From Polyodon spathula (lineage: Eukaryota; Chordata; Actinopteri; Acipenseriformes; Polyodontidae), in the NCBI RefSeq assembly GCF_017654505.1, contig NC_054534.1, positions 24,696,689-24,760,688 on the forward strand: a stretch of DNA of 64,000 nt, written 5' to 3'. The stretch's first letter is position 1, and every line of letters begins with the position of its first letter. The notes under the pieces are model-generated. The model had not been told where the DNA came from, ran no database searches, and saw only the letters and a list, made by a program, of their open reading frames with translations. Below are positions 47,621 through 58,202 of the stretch, piece by piece. A program made the position numbers and the translations under genes.

Positions 47621-48719
47621 TTTTTATTTTTATTAATAATTTTTTTTATTTATTTAACTTGACTGTTATGGTTTAACACTTAAAATGCTATCTGTGTCTT
47701 GTGCAGTATCGAATCCAGCCAGAATAAGCACATTGTTTTGAAGTGAATATTTCCTAAAAGTAAATTTGATTAAAGTAGAAAGGGGACATTTATATCTTGC
47801 AGTCAAAAATTACTTTGAGCAAAATGCTTACATGTTAGTATTTAGTGCAGTCGTCTGTTCATGTTAATCAGCTGCCAGAGAGCTTGTTGATGGGCACTAG
47901 CTATATGATATGAACACATTTAATAGGTCTGGAGTAGGGAATCCAATTTCAGACACTTCCCAATCCAGGAGTTCAGGGATTGATTATGTATTTATTTATT
48001 TATTTTTTAAATCCGCAATTCCATTTTTGCAATAATAATAATACAGTGCTTTTTGCTTTTATTAGCCTAATAATTAGCAGCGTACATGCTTATGCTAATG
48101 CAATTACTCGACAAAGGAGTCCTTCTACGAATTTGTCAAAAAACACATAAAGAATTGCAAGATAACACAGTCGTGTACATCCAGCTCCAGCGCAGTGATT
48201 TCACTGTCTAAGCTGGGTGGCACAGCTGCCTGCTAAACTCAATAATACTGTAATTTAAAAACATAAACTTAGATAAAACACACTGAATTTATTAAACTAA
48301 ACTACACTAAACATTTAAACTCCAGAAAGCAAACGTACCTAGTAAATACTACACATTTTTAAAAGAAGCAACATCATACAATGATTTTTTGTTTTGTTTT
48401 TCTTTTTAGCCTACAGACTGCAGAACCATCGCCCTGCTATTTAAATATGTACGCTCACTCACTATCAGCAGCCGGTTGGGTGTTTATAGTTAACCTCGCC
48501 CAACAGAAAAGAAACGCACACCAGTACGGTTGTGGTTTTATTTGAAACGAGATTCAACATGGTAAATTCGATTGCTAAGTTGCAAAGTACTACAATGTGG
48601 TAAAAAAAAAAAAAAAAATACATACATACATACAGAGGATTTTTCTTGCGTACCCCTGAGGAGCGCTCGAGTACCCCCAGGGGTACACGTGCCCCAGTTT
48701 GAAAACCGCTGACTTACAC

Positions 48720-49296
48720 TATTCATTAGTTCATCGACGTGGTTTAACTGTGAACGTTTAGTATGAACAAAGTTGACATTTTAGGCATCAGAACAGTCAG
48801 TCAAAATAATGAGAGGTAAAGCTGGATAGTAAATATGACTTTATATACTGTAAAGCCATGAATATTTGCAAGCCTTTTATTATGCGTTTTTCGCGTATAA
48901 AAAAAGGTAAACATTTTTTGCAATAATATCTTAGTGATTCGGCAAATATTTATAGAAAATGTTTTTGAAGATCAGACTGCAAGTTTTTTTTTTTTTTTGT
49001 AGTATAATTTTGTTAAGTCACAGAATCGCCGTTCAGCAGTTTTGTCATTCAGCCATTTTATCTTGTTGGAGTGGAGGTGGAGGACCTGCCTTTGAAAAGG
49101 GGCTGGACTGACAGTAATGTGAACCAATCACATGACAGGTGGAGACTATTGCCCGGTGGTGTAAGGTTGGTAGAGCAATAGTTAAATCTATTTTTCCTCC
49201 CTATGATGAGGTTTTAACCAATCACAAGCCAGAATTTAAAACCACTGACATATAAAATCCAGAACAGGGCAATGATTAAAAAACCTCCCAGACTTA
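48720..49296. other. No recognised gene
   Basis: Short spacer between the hAT and Tc1 elements with no recognised feature. Confidence 0.4.
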
Positions 49297-50872
49297 CAGT
49301 GCCTATGGAACGTTTACACCCCATTTCAAAATTTTCACCTTTTGTGGCCTTATTGCCTACAATTAAAATAGCTGTTTTTTTCATTTATCTACACACACAA
49401 AATTCTAGAAATTTGTAGAAAATTAATTACAAATAAAAACTGAAATAGCTTGGTTGGATAAGTGTTCACCTCACTTGTAATAGCAATCCTAAATTAGCTT
49501 AGGTGTAACCAACCGCATTCAAAATCACACACCAAGTTAAATGGCCTCCACCTGTGTTAAATTTTAATGATTCACATGATTTCAGGATAAATTCAGCATT
49601 CCCTGTAGGTTCCCTCTGCTGGGTAGTGCATTTCAAAGCAAAGACTCAACCATAAGCACCAAGGTTGCTTTCAAAAGAACTGAACAGGGCATGGGTATAA
49701 AAAAAATATATATATATATCAAAGGCCTTGAATATCCCTTGGAGCATGGTCAAGACGATTATTAAGAAGTGGAAGGTGCGTAGCACCACCAAGACCCTGC
49801 CTAGATCAGGCCGTCCCTCCAAACTGGATGACGAGCAAGAAGGAGACTGATCAGAGAGGCTACCAAGAGGCCAATGGCAACTTTGCAAGAGCTACAGGCT
49901 TTTATGGCCAAGACTGGTCAAAGGGTGCATGTGACAACAATATCCCAAGCACTCCACAAATCTAGCCTGTATGGTAGGGTAGCAAGAAGGAAGCCATTAC
50001 TCAAGAAAGCCCACCTTGATTCCCATTTGAAGTATGCCAAAAAACATTCAGGAGATTCTGTAACCATGTGGCAAAAAGTTTTGTGGTCTGACAAAAATAA
50101 AATGGAACTTTGTGGCCTAAATGCAAAGCATTATGTTTGGTGTAAACCTAACACAACGCAGCACCCAAAGAACACCATCCCTACTGTGTAGCATGGTGGT
50201 GGCAGCATCATGTTACGGGAATATTTCTCATCGGCAGGGACTGGGGCACTTGTCAGGATAGATGGGAAAATGAATGGAGCAAAATAAAAATAAGTTCTTT
50301 AGGAAAACCTGCTGCCCCCTGCAAGAAAGCTGAAACTGGGACGGAAATTCACCTTTCAGCATGACAACGACCCAAAGCATCAGCCAAAGCTACACTGGAG
50401 TGGCTAAGGAACAAAAATGTCCTTGAGTGGTCCAGGCAGAACCCCGACCTAAATCCAATCCAAAATGTGTGCATGACTTGAAGATTGCTGTCCATCAATG
50501 CTCCCCAAGGAACTTGACAGGGCTTGAACAGTTTTGTAAAGAAGAATGTTCAAATATTGCCAAATCTAGGTGTGCAAAGTTGACAGAGATCTATCCCAAC
50601 AGACTCACAGCTGTATTTGCTGCCAAAGTTGCTTCCATCAAGTATTAATTCAGGGGGGTGGAGGCTTATCCAATTATTATCTTTCAGTTTTGTATTTTTA
50701 ATATATACATATTTTTTCTTAATAAAACCTTTTTTTCCCCTTTAACAGTGTTGAGTATGGTGTGTAGATAAGTGAAAAAAAAAATCCTCATTTAAATGCA
50801 TGAAACTCTGAGACACTGACTCAACAAAATGTGAAAAAAGTTCAAGAGGGTGTAGACTTTCTATAGGCACTG
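49297..50872 (+). mobile_element. Tc1-like transposon with both ends
   Basis: The ends CAGTGCCTATGGAA and CTATAGGCACTG are inverted, with TA on each side (49295-49296, 50873-50874). Length is 1576 bp, normal for the family. It is the same family as the truncated copy at 21440-22620 and a different one from 799-2421. Confidence 0.9.
49650..50648 (+). pseudogene. Tc1-like transposase, broken
   Basis: The expected start codon is ATA (ataagcaccaaggttgc). A short AT expansion near 49700 disrupts the first helix. The HTH ([23 protein letters not shown]) is followed by a frameshift, then [11 protein letters not shown] and [20 protein letters not shown], where the Glu after the first catalytic Asp is Lys. 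FQHDNDPKH (second Asp) and NPDLNPIQN (third acid region altered) follow in other frames. It ends ...AKVASIKY at 50648. Not functional. Confidence 0.87.
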
Positions 50873-50985
50873 TATATTAATGTTTTTAGTGCATGATACA
50901 TATTTAAATACTATATAGTACTCATGCATTTAGTCCCTTCAGATCTGTATACTTGTGTAAACTTTTTCAGTACTGGAAACATACA

Positions 50986-51024
<39 letters not shown>

Positions 51025-51648
51025 CTCACTTCTCTCTCTTTCTTGTCTCACCGTCTCCTCGCAGAAGCAGCAGCAGAAGCCCATTACTTATCTCAGTCCA
51101 GGGCACACCCTGGTGCACCAGCCACCAGTCCCAAGCAGACACAGCTTCCCATTCTCGATCACCTAAAGTTCCAGCATTCCATCCCTTGATTCTGCCAACA
51201 ATGTTGCAACTGGGGACATTTGCTCGGCAAGCCAAGCCTCTGCTTGGTGGTGATTGTTCTGTCTCTGATGTCCCTGAACACCTGCAGCACTGAACTGTTG
51301 ACCTTGGGGCAGAACCTTCCTAAACGCGGTTACAGCAGATCCAGGGTTGTTATTATATATAACTGATAAAAGACATACAAGCATATGTTAAAGAACGTGA
51401 CTCATCAATGCCATACACGTTCTTTAACATATGCTGGTATGTCTTTTATCAGTGCATTAGAGGAGAAGTAGTATTTCAAATTACTAGAACACAGACCAAG
51501 ATTTCTTCCGAGACCAGGAGTGGAATTTGTACCTGAGAGAAAATGAGAAAAAAAAAACAACAACATGCAGTTAATTGCTCAGTTGAAAGTGTCCTGTAAT
51601 CTGAAATTGAAGCAATGACAGAAATAACTGTAACAGTTATTTTGTTAG
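50873..51648. other. No recognised gene
   Basis: Contains an (AAT)n tract (about 50987-51024), a GC-richer stretch (51060-51350) with minus-strand ORFs I do not recognise, and the long hairpin at 51362-51453. Confidence 0.4.
51362..51453. repeat. Near-perfect long hairpin, 38-bp stem and 16-nt loop
   Basis: Arms 51362-51399 and 51416-51453 are reverse complements at 37 of 38 positions (one mismatch, in acaagcat versus atgctggt). The loop is 51400-51415. The structure lies 195 bp from the LTR edge of the gypsy element. Confidence 0.93.
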
Positions 51649-52236
51649 TGTATTAAATGGAATGAAGTCCAGACAGTAATTTATGTGTACAGAAATGGAA
51701 AAATAAATGTTATTTTTATTTTCTATACACAACAAAAGGATTAAATAACAAACGAAAAACAAAATGGTGTGAGGGAAGGAGTGCAGGGGTGGAATCCAAA
51801 ACAAACTGTGATGACTCGTCTTTAATTTGTCTTCGTGGTGACCATACATAAACAAAAAAAAGACAAAAGAAATGTTAGTGTTTCAAAAATCCCGCTGCAC
51901 AAAACCAGACTCTCCCTCCACCCGTTACTCCTCCTACTTTACTTTCGGACCAACCCCGAACACAGTAGTACGTTCCCTTTAGTATGTAATGTCCCGCCTC
52001 TGTAGTCAGTGGAACACCAATCCCCAACCGACACGTGTCCTTCTCCTTCACTTGACTCCAGTGGCTGGAATTTACATACTCGTACTTCCGCCCCTCACCA
52101 AGGTGCCGCCCCTCAAAAGATTCACGAGACTTTTGCCATGGTCACGAGATCTTGGTAAGGGAAGTCCCGAGTTGGTTTGATGCCATCTACTGTCGGGAGG
52201 CTGAATCACAGACCGAAAACCCTTTGACTCATCACA
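51649..52236 (-). repeat. 3' LTR of the gypsy element (588 bp)
   Basis: On the minus strand it begins TGTGATGAGTC and ends TTTAATACA (TG...CA). A purine-rich tract precedes it (minus strand, 52253-52237, gaggggtgggata), as expected for the polypurine primer. The last 165 bp of the pol ORF lie inside it. Confidence 0.9.
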
Positions 52237-55200
52237 TATCCCACCCCTCAGAGTGGAGCCGAAGGAACACTCGGAAACCTCTAACCCTTCCCTTTTACCT
52301 CCCTCCCGGGAAAAAAAATCAGCATTTTGATGTAACTTACCCGCACGATACCTTATTTGAAAGGCGAAGGGTTGGAGCGCCAGGTACCACCGCGTAATCC
52401 TAGCGTTTGAATCCTTCATCGTGTCTAACCACTTTAAAGAAGCGTGATCTGTGATGAGTACAAAGGGTCGTCCCAGAAGATAGTATTTTAAAGATTCCAC
52501 TGCCCATTTCACTGCCAGGCATTCTTTCTCCACTACCGAATACCTCTGTTCTCTGGGCAGTAACTTCCGACTGATGTATAGTATCGGGTGTTCTACACCA
52601 TCTCTCTCCTGGGACAGAACCGCCCCCAGACCAGTCTGCGATGCATCTGTCTGCAGGACGAACTCTCGGCTGAAATCCGGGCTTATTAATGCTGGGGCCT
52701 GACTCAAATTAGTTTTAATAGATTCAAAGGCTGTCTGACACTCTGCACTCCACTTAATTTTATTTGGAGCGTTCTTTTTAGTGAGATCAGTGAGAGGGGC
52801 GGCTATAGTGGAAAAGTGTGGAATAAAGCGGCGGTAATAACCAGCCAACCCTAACAGTGATCTCACCTGGGTTTTCGTGGTAGGTACCGGTGAATCCAAC
52901 AAAGCCTGGACTTTTGAAACCAACGGTTTCACTCTACCCTTACCCATTATGAAACCTAAATATTTAGTTTCTTCTTTTCCAATAGCGCACTTTGCCATGT
53001 TCGCTGTGAGCCCCGCCCTCCTCAGAGACTGTAAGACGGCTTCTAATCTAGTCAAATGTTCTCTCCAGGAAGAACTATAAATGACTACATCATCGATATA
53101 CGCAGCTGCATACTCTCGATGAGGTTGTAAAACCCTGTCCATTAGTCTCTGAAAAGTAGCAGGCGCTCCATGAAGTCCGAACGGCATAGTACAAAATTGA
53201 AAAAGACCCTCTGGGGTTGAAAATGCCGTTTTCTCACGAGAGGCTTTCGTTAATGGAATTTGCCAATATCCTTTCGTCAGATCCAGAGTTGAAATAAACC
53301 GAGCTTGCCCCAGTTTGTCTAAGAGTTCATCTACTCGAGGCATGGGATATGCATCAAACTTGGAGATAGCATTCACCCTCCTAAAATCGATACATAATCG
53401 TAGTGACCCATCTGGCTTGTCTATTGGTACTATTGGGCTACACCACTCACTTCGGGAAGGTTCAATTACCCCAAGTTTCAACATACACTCCACCTCCCTT
53501 CGAACAGAATCTCTCCGACTCTCTGGAATGCGATACGGTCTCTGTCTAACTCTTAGACCTGGCGGAGTGATAATAGCATGTTCGATCAAATGCGTTCTTC
53601 CAGGCACGTTAGAAAACACATCACTGAACATTTTAATTAGATTGCTTACCTCTTCACGCTGATCAGGAGTTAATTGTTCCCCCATCGGGACCTCAATTGC
53701 TGACTCTGACTCAATTGAGGGTCCAAAATCCTCTCCCTCCTGTACAGGAGATATAAAATGGACTTCCCGTTCTTTCCACGGTTTCAGGAGATTAACATGA
53801 TAAATTTGACTTTCTTTCCGACGCCCAGGCTGTCGGATCTCATAATTGACTTTACCAATTGCTCGAATAACCTGAAAGGGACCCTGCCATTTAGCAAACA
53901 ACTTAGATTCCGATGAGGGCAACAATAACAACACTTTATCTCCAGGTCGAAAGTTCCGAATTCTTGCATTTTTATTGTAGCTTTGTTGCTGCTTCTGCTG
54001 TGCCGCTTTGAGATTGTCATGTGCCAATCGACCGACTAATTCTAAGCGATCGCGTAACTGCAACACGTATTTTACTACATTTTTAGACTCCTTTGACTGT
54101 TCTTCCCAGCCTTCTCTTATGAGATCCAAGATACCCCGCGGCTGCCGACCGTACAAGAGCTCAAACGGGGAAAACCCCGTTGAGGATTGTGGTACCTCGC
54201 GAACTGCAAAGAGCAAGTAGGGAAGCAGTTTAGCCCAATTGCGTTTTTCTTGATCTACAAAGCGGCGCAACATATTTTTCAAAGTCTGATTAAATCGTTC
54301 AACAAGCCCATCCGTTTGTGGATGAAAAACTGAGGTTCTAATTGAACGAATTTTCAATAATTTATATAGTTGCTGAATACAGTCTGACATAAAATTAGTG
54401 CCCTGATCAGTGAGAATTTCTTTCGGGATTCCCACCCTAGAGAATATTTTTACCAATTCATTCGCTACAGCTATTGCATTCATAGAGCGTAAGGGAACAG
54501 CTTCTGGATATCTCGTTGCGTAGTCCACTACTACTAAAATATACCGATATCCTGACTCTGTTCCCTCCAGAGGGCCTACTAAATCTACACCAATCCTTTC
54601 AAACGGTACCCCAATAATTGGAAGTGGAACCAGAGGTGCGGGGCGAACTGACTTAGGGGCAGCTAATTGACATTCAGGACACTCCGATACATACTTCCGC
54701 ACAAGACCATAAACCCCAGGCCAAAAAAACCGGGCCAGAATTCGTTCCTGAGTCTTTTCAGTTCCCAAATGACCTGAAAATGGAATGTCATGCGCCAATC
54801 TCATGACTTCTGACTGAAAAGGCCTAGGAACCAATAACTGTTTTACGAGCTGTCCCGTCCCGGGAGCCCGGGTTATTCTATATAATAAGTGCCCAGATAC
54901 AGAAAAATGCGGAAATACCACCGGTTGTCCTTCCTGCATATCCTTCCCCTCGATATATCTAACCCGTTTCCAAGCATACTGTAACGTGGGATCATTTTGT
55001 TGTTCATATCCCAAGTCAATATCTCGGTCCCAATGGTTAGGTACACAGAGAGGAGTGTCTTTTATTACATGACCTTCCACCTCAGTAACCTCGCAGCCCC
55101 GGTTACACTGAATACCTACTCCCTTTCCTTGCCGTTTCAGCGATTGGTTTACTTTTGTGTCAGACCCCTCCCCTTGTCGTCTCAGAGTTCCCTCATATTT

Positions 55201-56592
55201 TTCCACCCGACGCTCTCTTTTTGTTTTTCTTGGGCGGATTTTAGGGTTAAACAGGTCGGATTGCAACGGAAAAATCTCGCCAATTGTTTTCTCCTGTTGC
55301 TTTAATTGTCCCCTGGTAGAAACTAAGACCATTTCCCGACCTAAAATACGATCAAAAAACGGCCAGTCTCTTCCCAGGAGAACAGGGTATGGTAAACATT
55401 GCGCTACAGCCACTTTAACGCAAGCTGAATAATCACCTACAATAAGTCTAACTTTAGTGGTGGGATAAACCCGAGTTTCTCCATGAATACAGGAGATAGC
55501 CACTTTACCCTGTGGCTCCCAGGCTACCCCATCCAAGAGAGCTTGCCGAATCAATGTTTGTGCACACCCAGAGTCCGCAAATGCGTAAGTACTCTTTCCC
55601 CCGACCTGTACTCTTAACTGATAAGGGCCCTCCCGACATTCCCCAGTGTTCCTACCTGTTACTGCTGACCAGGATCTTGTCGCCAGGTCCACCTTTATTA
55701 CTGGACAATTCCTGGCAATGTGTCCAGGCTCATTACATTGGTAGCACACTTGGTTAGGAGGCATCAACGGAGTTAATCTGTCCTGCGAGTCCGCGACCGG
55801 CAGGTTAGGGGGATTCTCTCTCGCCCAGGATGGGGCTAACCTCGACCTCCATGGTCTGAAGGTCCGGTTACCCCCTCTGGGCTTCATTGGTTGGTTGGTC
55901 CGAGTTAGTTTAGGGGCAGGAGTGGGGTCTGACCCGGCACCTTCGTTTGCGTCTTCGTAGGCCTCCGCCAGGAGGAGGGCATCCTCGAGAGTGGTAGGTC
56001 TATTCCTCTTAATCCACTCTCGATTCCCTGGCGGTAGTATAGACGCAAACTGTTCTATAACTATTTTCTGCACCAGTTCTTGGGGTGTATGTTCTTCTGG
56101 CCGCAGCCACCGGGTGCACTGATCTAAAAGATATTGTCCCGCAACCCGGGGCCGCATCCCCTTGGACAGCTGGTATTCCCGAAAACGGCGCCGGTATGTT
56201 TCCTCCGTGATCCCGAGGCGTGAGAGAATGGCTTCTTTAACTTTAACATAGTCCCCTGCATTCGTGGCCGTCAGGGCTCGATATGCTGCCTGAGCTTCCC
56301 CTGTCAGGCAGGGTGCCAATTTCATGGCCCAGTGTTCCCTAGGCCACTCTGCAGCCTCTGCCACTCTCTCAAAAGTAATCAAGAAAGCCTCGGGATCATC
56401 TTCCGAGGTCATCTTCTGAAGATTAGGCTGAGCTGCAAACATCCGGGCAACCGCTCTCTCTGATGTTGATATTGATAGTTTTTCTACCAGCTGTCCCAAG
56501 AACTGGGCGAGCTGTTCCAGGTGCCGTGTCTCTCTCTCCTCTCGCTTCTCCTCCTGCTCCCTAAACATTGTCAAAACTGTAGCTGGATCCAT
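52072..56592 (-). CDS. Gag-pol polyprotein of the Gmr1-like element, intact
   Basis: The first in-frame ATG is at 56592 (MDPATVLTMFREQEEKRE); the frame extends to 56610 only through a GTG in the primer-binding region. The 1506 codons have no stop. Residues are approximate: 1-270 gag with a SCAN-like core; 280-293 CCHC knuckle CYQCNEPGHIARNC; 335 protease Asp in ADSGCAQTL; 600-640 integrase HHCC zinc finger; 665-765 integrase core D, D, E (GVDLVGP, TDQGTNF, GLVERFN); about 900 a GPF motif; 1050-1200 reverse transcriptase with YIDD near 1165; about 1315 RNase H TDASQTGLGAV; then a tail encoded by the LTR. Gag and pol share one frame with no shift. It makes the proteins for reverse transcription and insertion of the element. 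All catalytic residues seen are intact. Confidence 0.93.
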   Translation of the reverse strand: MDPATVLTMFREQEEKREERETRHLEQLAQFLGQLVEKLSISTSERAVARMFAAQPNLQKMTSEDDPEAFLITFERVAEAAEWPREHWAMKLAPCLTGEAQAAYRALTATNAGDYVKVKEAILSRLGITEETYRRRFREYQLSKGMRPRVAGQYLLDQCTRWLRPEEHTPQELVQKIVIEQFASILPPGNREWIKRNRPTTLEDALLLAEAYEDANEGAGSDPTPAPKLTRTNQPMKPRGGNRTFRPWRSRLAPSWARENPPNLPVADSQDRLTPLMPPNQVCYQCNEPGHIARNCPVIKVDLATRSWSAVTGRNTGECREGPYQLRVQVGGKSTYAFADSGCAQTLIRQALLDGVAWEPQGKVAISCIHGETRVYPTTKVRLIVGDYSACVKVAVAQCLPYPVLLGRDWPFFDRILGREMVLVSTRGQLKQQEKTIGEIFPLQSDLFNPKIRPRKTKRERRVEKYEGTLRRQGEGSDTKVNQSLKRQGKGVGIQCNRGCEVTEVEGHVIKDTPLCVPNHWDRDIDLGYEQQNDPTLQYAWKRVRYIEGKDMQEGQPVVFPHFSVSGHLLYRITRAPGTGQLVKQLLVPRPFQSEVMRLAHDIPFSGHLGTEKTQERILARFFWPGVYGLVRKYVSECPECQLAAPKSVRPAPLVPLPIIGVPFERIGVDLVGPLEGTESGYRYILVVVDYATRYPEAVPLRSMNAIAVANELVKIFSRVGIPKEILTDQGTNFMSDCIQQLYKLLKIRSIRTSVFHPQTDGLVERFNQTLKNMLRRFVDQEKRNWAKLLPYLLFAVREVPQSSTGFSPFELLYGRQPRGILDLIREGWEEQSKESKNVVKYVLQLRDRLELVGRLAHDNLKAAQQKQQQSYNKNARIRNFRPGDKVLLLLPSSESKLFAKWQGPFQVIRAIGKVNYEIRQPGRRKESQIYHVNLLKPWKEREVHFISPVQEGEDFGPSIESESAIEVPMGEQLTPDQREEVSNLIKMFSDVFSNVPGRTHLIEHAIITPPGLRVRQRPYRIPESRRDSVRREVECMLKLGVIEPSRSEWCSPIVPIDKPDGSLRLCIDFRRVNAISKFDAYPMPRVDELLDKLGQARFISTLDLTKGYWQIPLTKASREKTAFSTPEGLFQFCTMPFGLHGAPATFQRLMDRVLQPHREYAAAYIDDVVIYSSSWREHLTRLEAVLQSLRRAGLTANMAKCAIGKEETKYLGFIMGKGRVKPLVSKVQALLDSPVPTTKTQVRSLLGLAGYYRRFIPHFSTIAAPLTDLTKKNAPNKIKWSAECQTAFESIKTNLSQAPALISPDFSREFVLQTDASQTGLGAVLSQERDGVEHPILYISRKLLPREQRYSVVEKECLAVKWAVESLKYYLLGRPFVLITDHASLKWLDTMKDSNARITRWYLALQPFAFQIRYRAGKLHQNADFFSREGGKREGLEVSECSFGSTLRGGICDESKGFRSVIQPPDSRWHQTNSGLPLPRSRDHGKSLVNLLRGGTLVRGGSTSM

Positions 56593-56624
56593 TTTCACTT
56601 CTGACACCACGTGTGAGGCGAGAG
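56593..56624 (-). other. Primer-binding region of the gypsy element
   Basis: The minus-strand sequence just after the 5' LTR, ctctcgcctcacacg then tggtgtcagaagtg, sits where the tRNA primer-binding site belongs. TGGTGTCAGAAGTG is common at this spot in vertebrate gypsy elements. The gap from the LTR is unusually long (about 15 nt); the primer tRNA is not identified. Confidence 0.5.
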
Positions 56625-57198
56625 TGTATTAAATGGAATGTCCAGACAGTAATTTATGTGTACAGAAATAAAATAATTTATTTTTATTTTCTATACACAA
56701 CAAAAGGATTAAATAACAAACGAAAAACAAAATGGTGTGAGGGAAGGAGTGCAGGGGTGGAATCCAAAACAAACTGTGATGACTCGTCTTTAATTTGTCT
56801 TCGTGGTGACCATACATAAACAAAAAAAAGACAAAAGAAATGTTAGTGTTTCAAAAATCCCGCTGCACAAAACCAGACTCTCCCTCCACCCGTTACTCCT
56901 CCTACTTTACTTTCGGACCAACCCCGAACACAGTAGTACGTTCCCTTTAGTATGTAATGTCCCGCCTCTGTAGTCAGTGGAACACCAATCCCCAACCGAC
57001 ACGTGTCCTTCTCCTTCACTTGACTCCAGTGGCTGGAAGTTACATACTCGTACTTCCGCCCCTCACCAAGGTGCCGCCCCTCAAAAGATGACTTTTGCCA
57101 TGGTCACGAGATCTTGGTAAGGGAAGTCCCGAGTTGGTTTGATGCCATCTACTGTCGGGAGGCTGAATCACAGACCGAAAACCCTTTGACTCATCACA
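56625..57198 (-). repeat. 5' LTR of the gypsy element (574 bp)
   Basis: Nearly identical to the LTR at 51649-52236. Differences include a 12-bp deletion near 57088 (tcacgagacttt region), a 3-bp difference (gaagtcc versus gtcc) near the other edge and a few substitutions. It ends CATCACA at 57198. Confidence 0.9.
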
Positions 57199-58202
57199 GG
57201 GGATAACAAATGTTACCACATACAGTATTTTGTGACTCTTAGACAGGATGGAGATATGCAATGCTGTGTGTGTGCGTGGGGTGGATGGGTGCTGCACAGT
57301 GGATACCATTTTTTATACTGTATCAGTGGTTTTACAAATGCAACTCTGGCCAGAGCCTTATAGCTGATTGTATTAAAATATTCTTATCAATTGGTGCTCT
57401 AAGCTTACTCTGGACCTGTATGCATGTGACTTCAGACTTCATATCTCCATGCCAACCTCACTGGACCAAGGACGAAAAGTGCATTGCGGTTCCCTGAGAT
57501 TACGAATAATTGAAACATCCCTTTCATTTTAGTTAGCACAGGCCCTTTTTTGGCAACTAACTAAAAATATATCACAGTACACGTACAGTATATTATGCTA
57601 CAACCTGACTGCCAATGCAGAAATATCACACACCTGTATCTGTTTTTATCTGTTGTTAAAATTTAGACACATTAGTTGTTTTTGCAAATAAGAATACTGG
57701 TATGTGTGCTTGTTTGCATATGATACTCGCATTAAATCCATTAAGATCCTGTCAACATAAATATAATAGAACTTGTTATATCCCATCCTGTAAGATACCA
57801 CACCTTCTATTAACAGATGGAGCTCTGGTGTGTGTCATTTACACATGCTGCTGCTAACTGAGCGGTGCTGATGGAAACTGATTGATGCTCATTTTATTAT
57901 GGGTCTACAACAGTAAATTCAGCTCTTAGCATGACAGAATGGATTCAGTAAAAAAAGACAATTCCTTTTTTCCTTGATTCAGTTTCATTTTTCACATGCT
58001 GTCATTTTGTCTAAGTGCCCAGTTACCATTTTAAATCAAAGAAAATAAGAAAGCAAGGAATTCATATAATAACAGTACTGTTACAAAGCAGAAACAATAT
58101 TTTTTGGATGACCTCCAAAGCCAGTTTGTGTTTCTGTATTCCAGATAAAGTAAGCATACAGTAGGGGGTTATACAGTATGAAACTAATACCTATTGTTGC
58201 AT
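57199..58202. other. No recognised gene
   Basis: AT-rich spacer between the gypsy element and the solo-LTR-like repeat; no feature recognised. Confidence 0.4.

Larger units (their letters stand above)
46370..48711. mobile_element. hAT-type transposon with an exact 8-bp target duplication
   Basis: Identical 8-bp direct repeats ACTTACAC lie at 46362-46369 and 48712-48719. The enclosed 2342-bp element starts cacgttttcaaaacttttta and ends cagtttgaaaaccgctg. The ends are imperfect inverted repeats of the Charlie type (CAGCGGTTTTCAAA). The right subterminal part is a palindrome of gtacccctg/caggggtac. No transposase ORF is seen; the interior holds two long AT tracts, so this is a non-autonomous or gutted copy. 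Confidence 0.82.
51649..57198 (-). mobile_element. Ty3/gypsy LTR retrotransposon, Gmr1-like, nearly full length
   Basis: Two LTRs (51649-52236 and 56625-57198) enclose one long gag-pol ORF on the minus strand. The 5' LTR is on the right. Domain order in the ORF is gag, CCHC knuckle, protease, integrase, reverse transcriptase, RNase H. The usual Ty3/gypsy order puts integrase last; integrase-first is the mark of the Gmr1 group described from cod. The LTRs differ only by small indels and a few substitutions, suggesting recent insertion. No 4-6 bp target duplication is visible (gttag left, gggga right). Confidence 0.92.

Noticed and set aside
50985..51025. Apparent Asn/Ile homopolymer protein
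   Set aside because: It is only the translation of an (AAT)n microsatellite.
51060..51384. Overlapping minus-strand ORFs in a GC-richer stretch
   Set aside because: No gag, pol or host domain recognised; adjacent to the gypsy element but outside its LTR.
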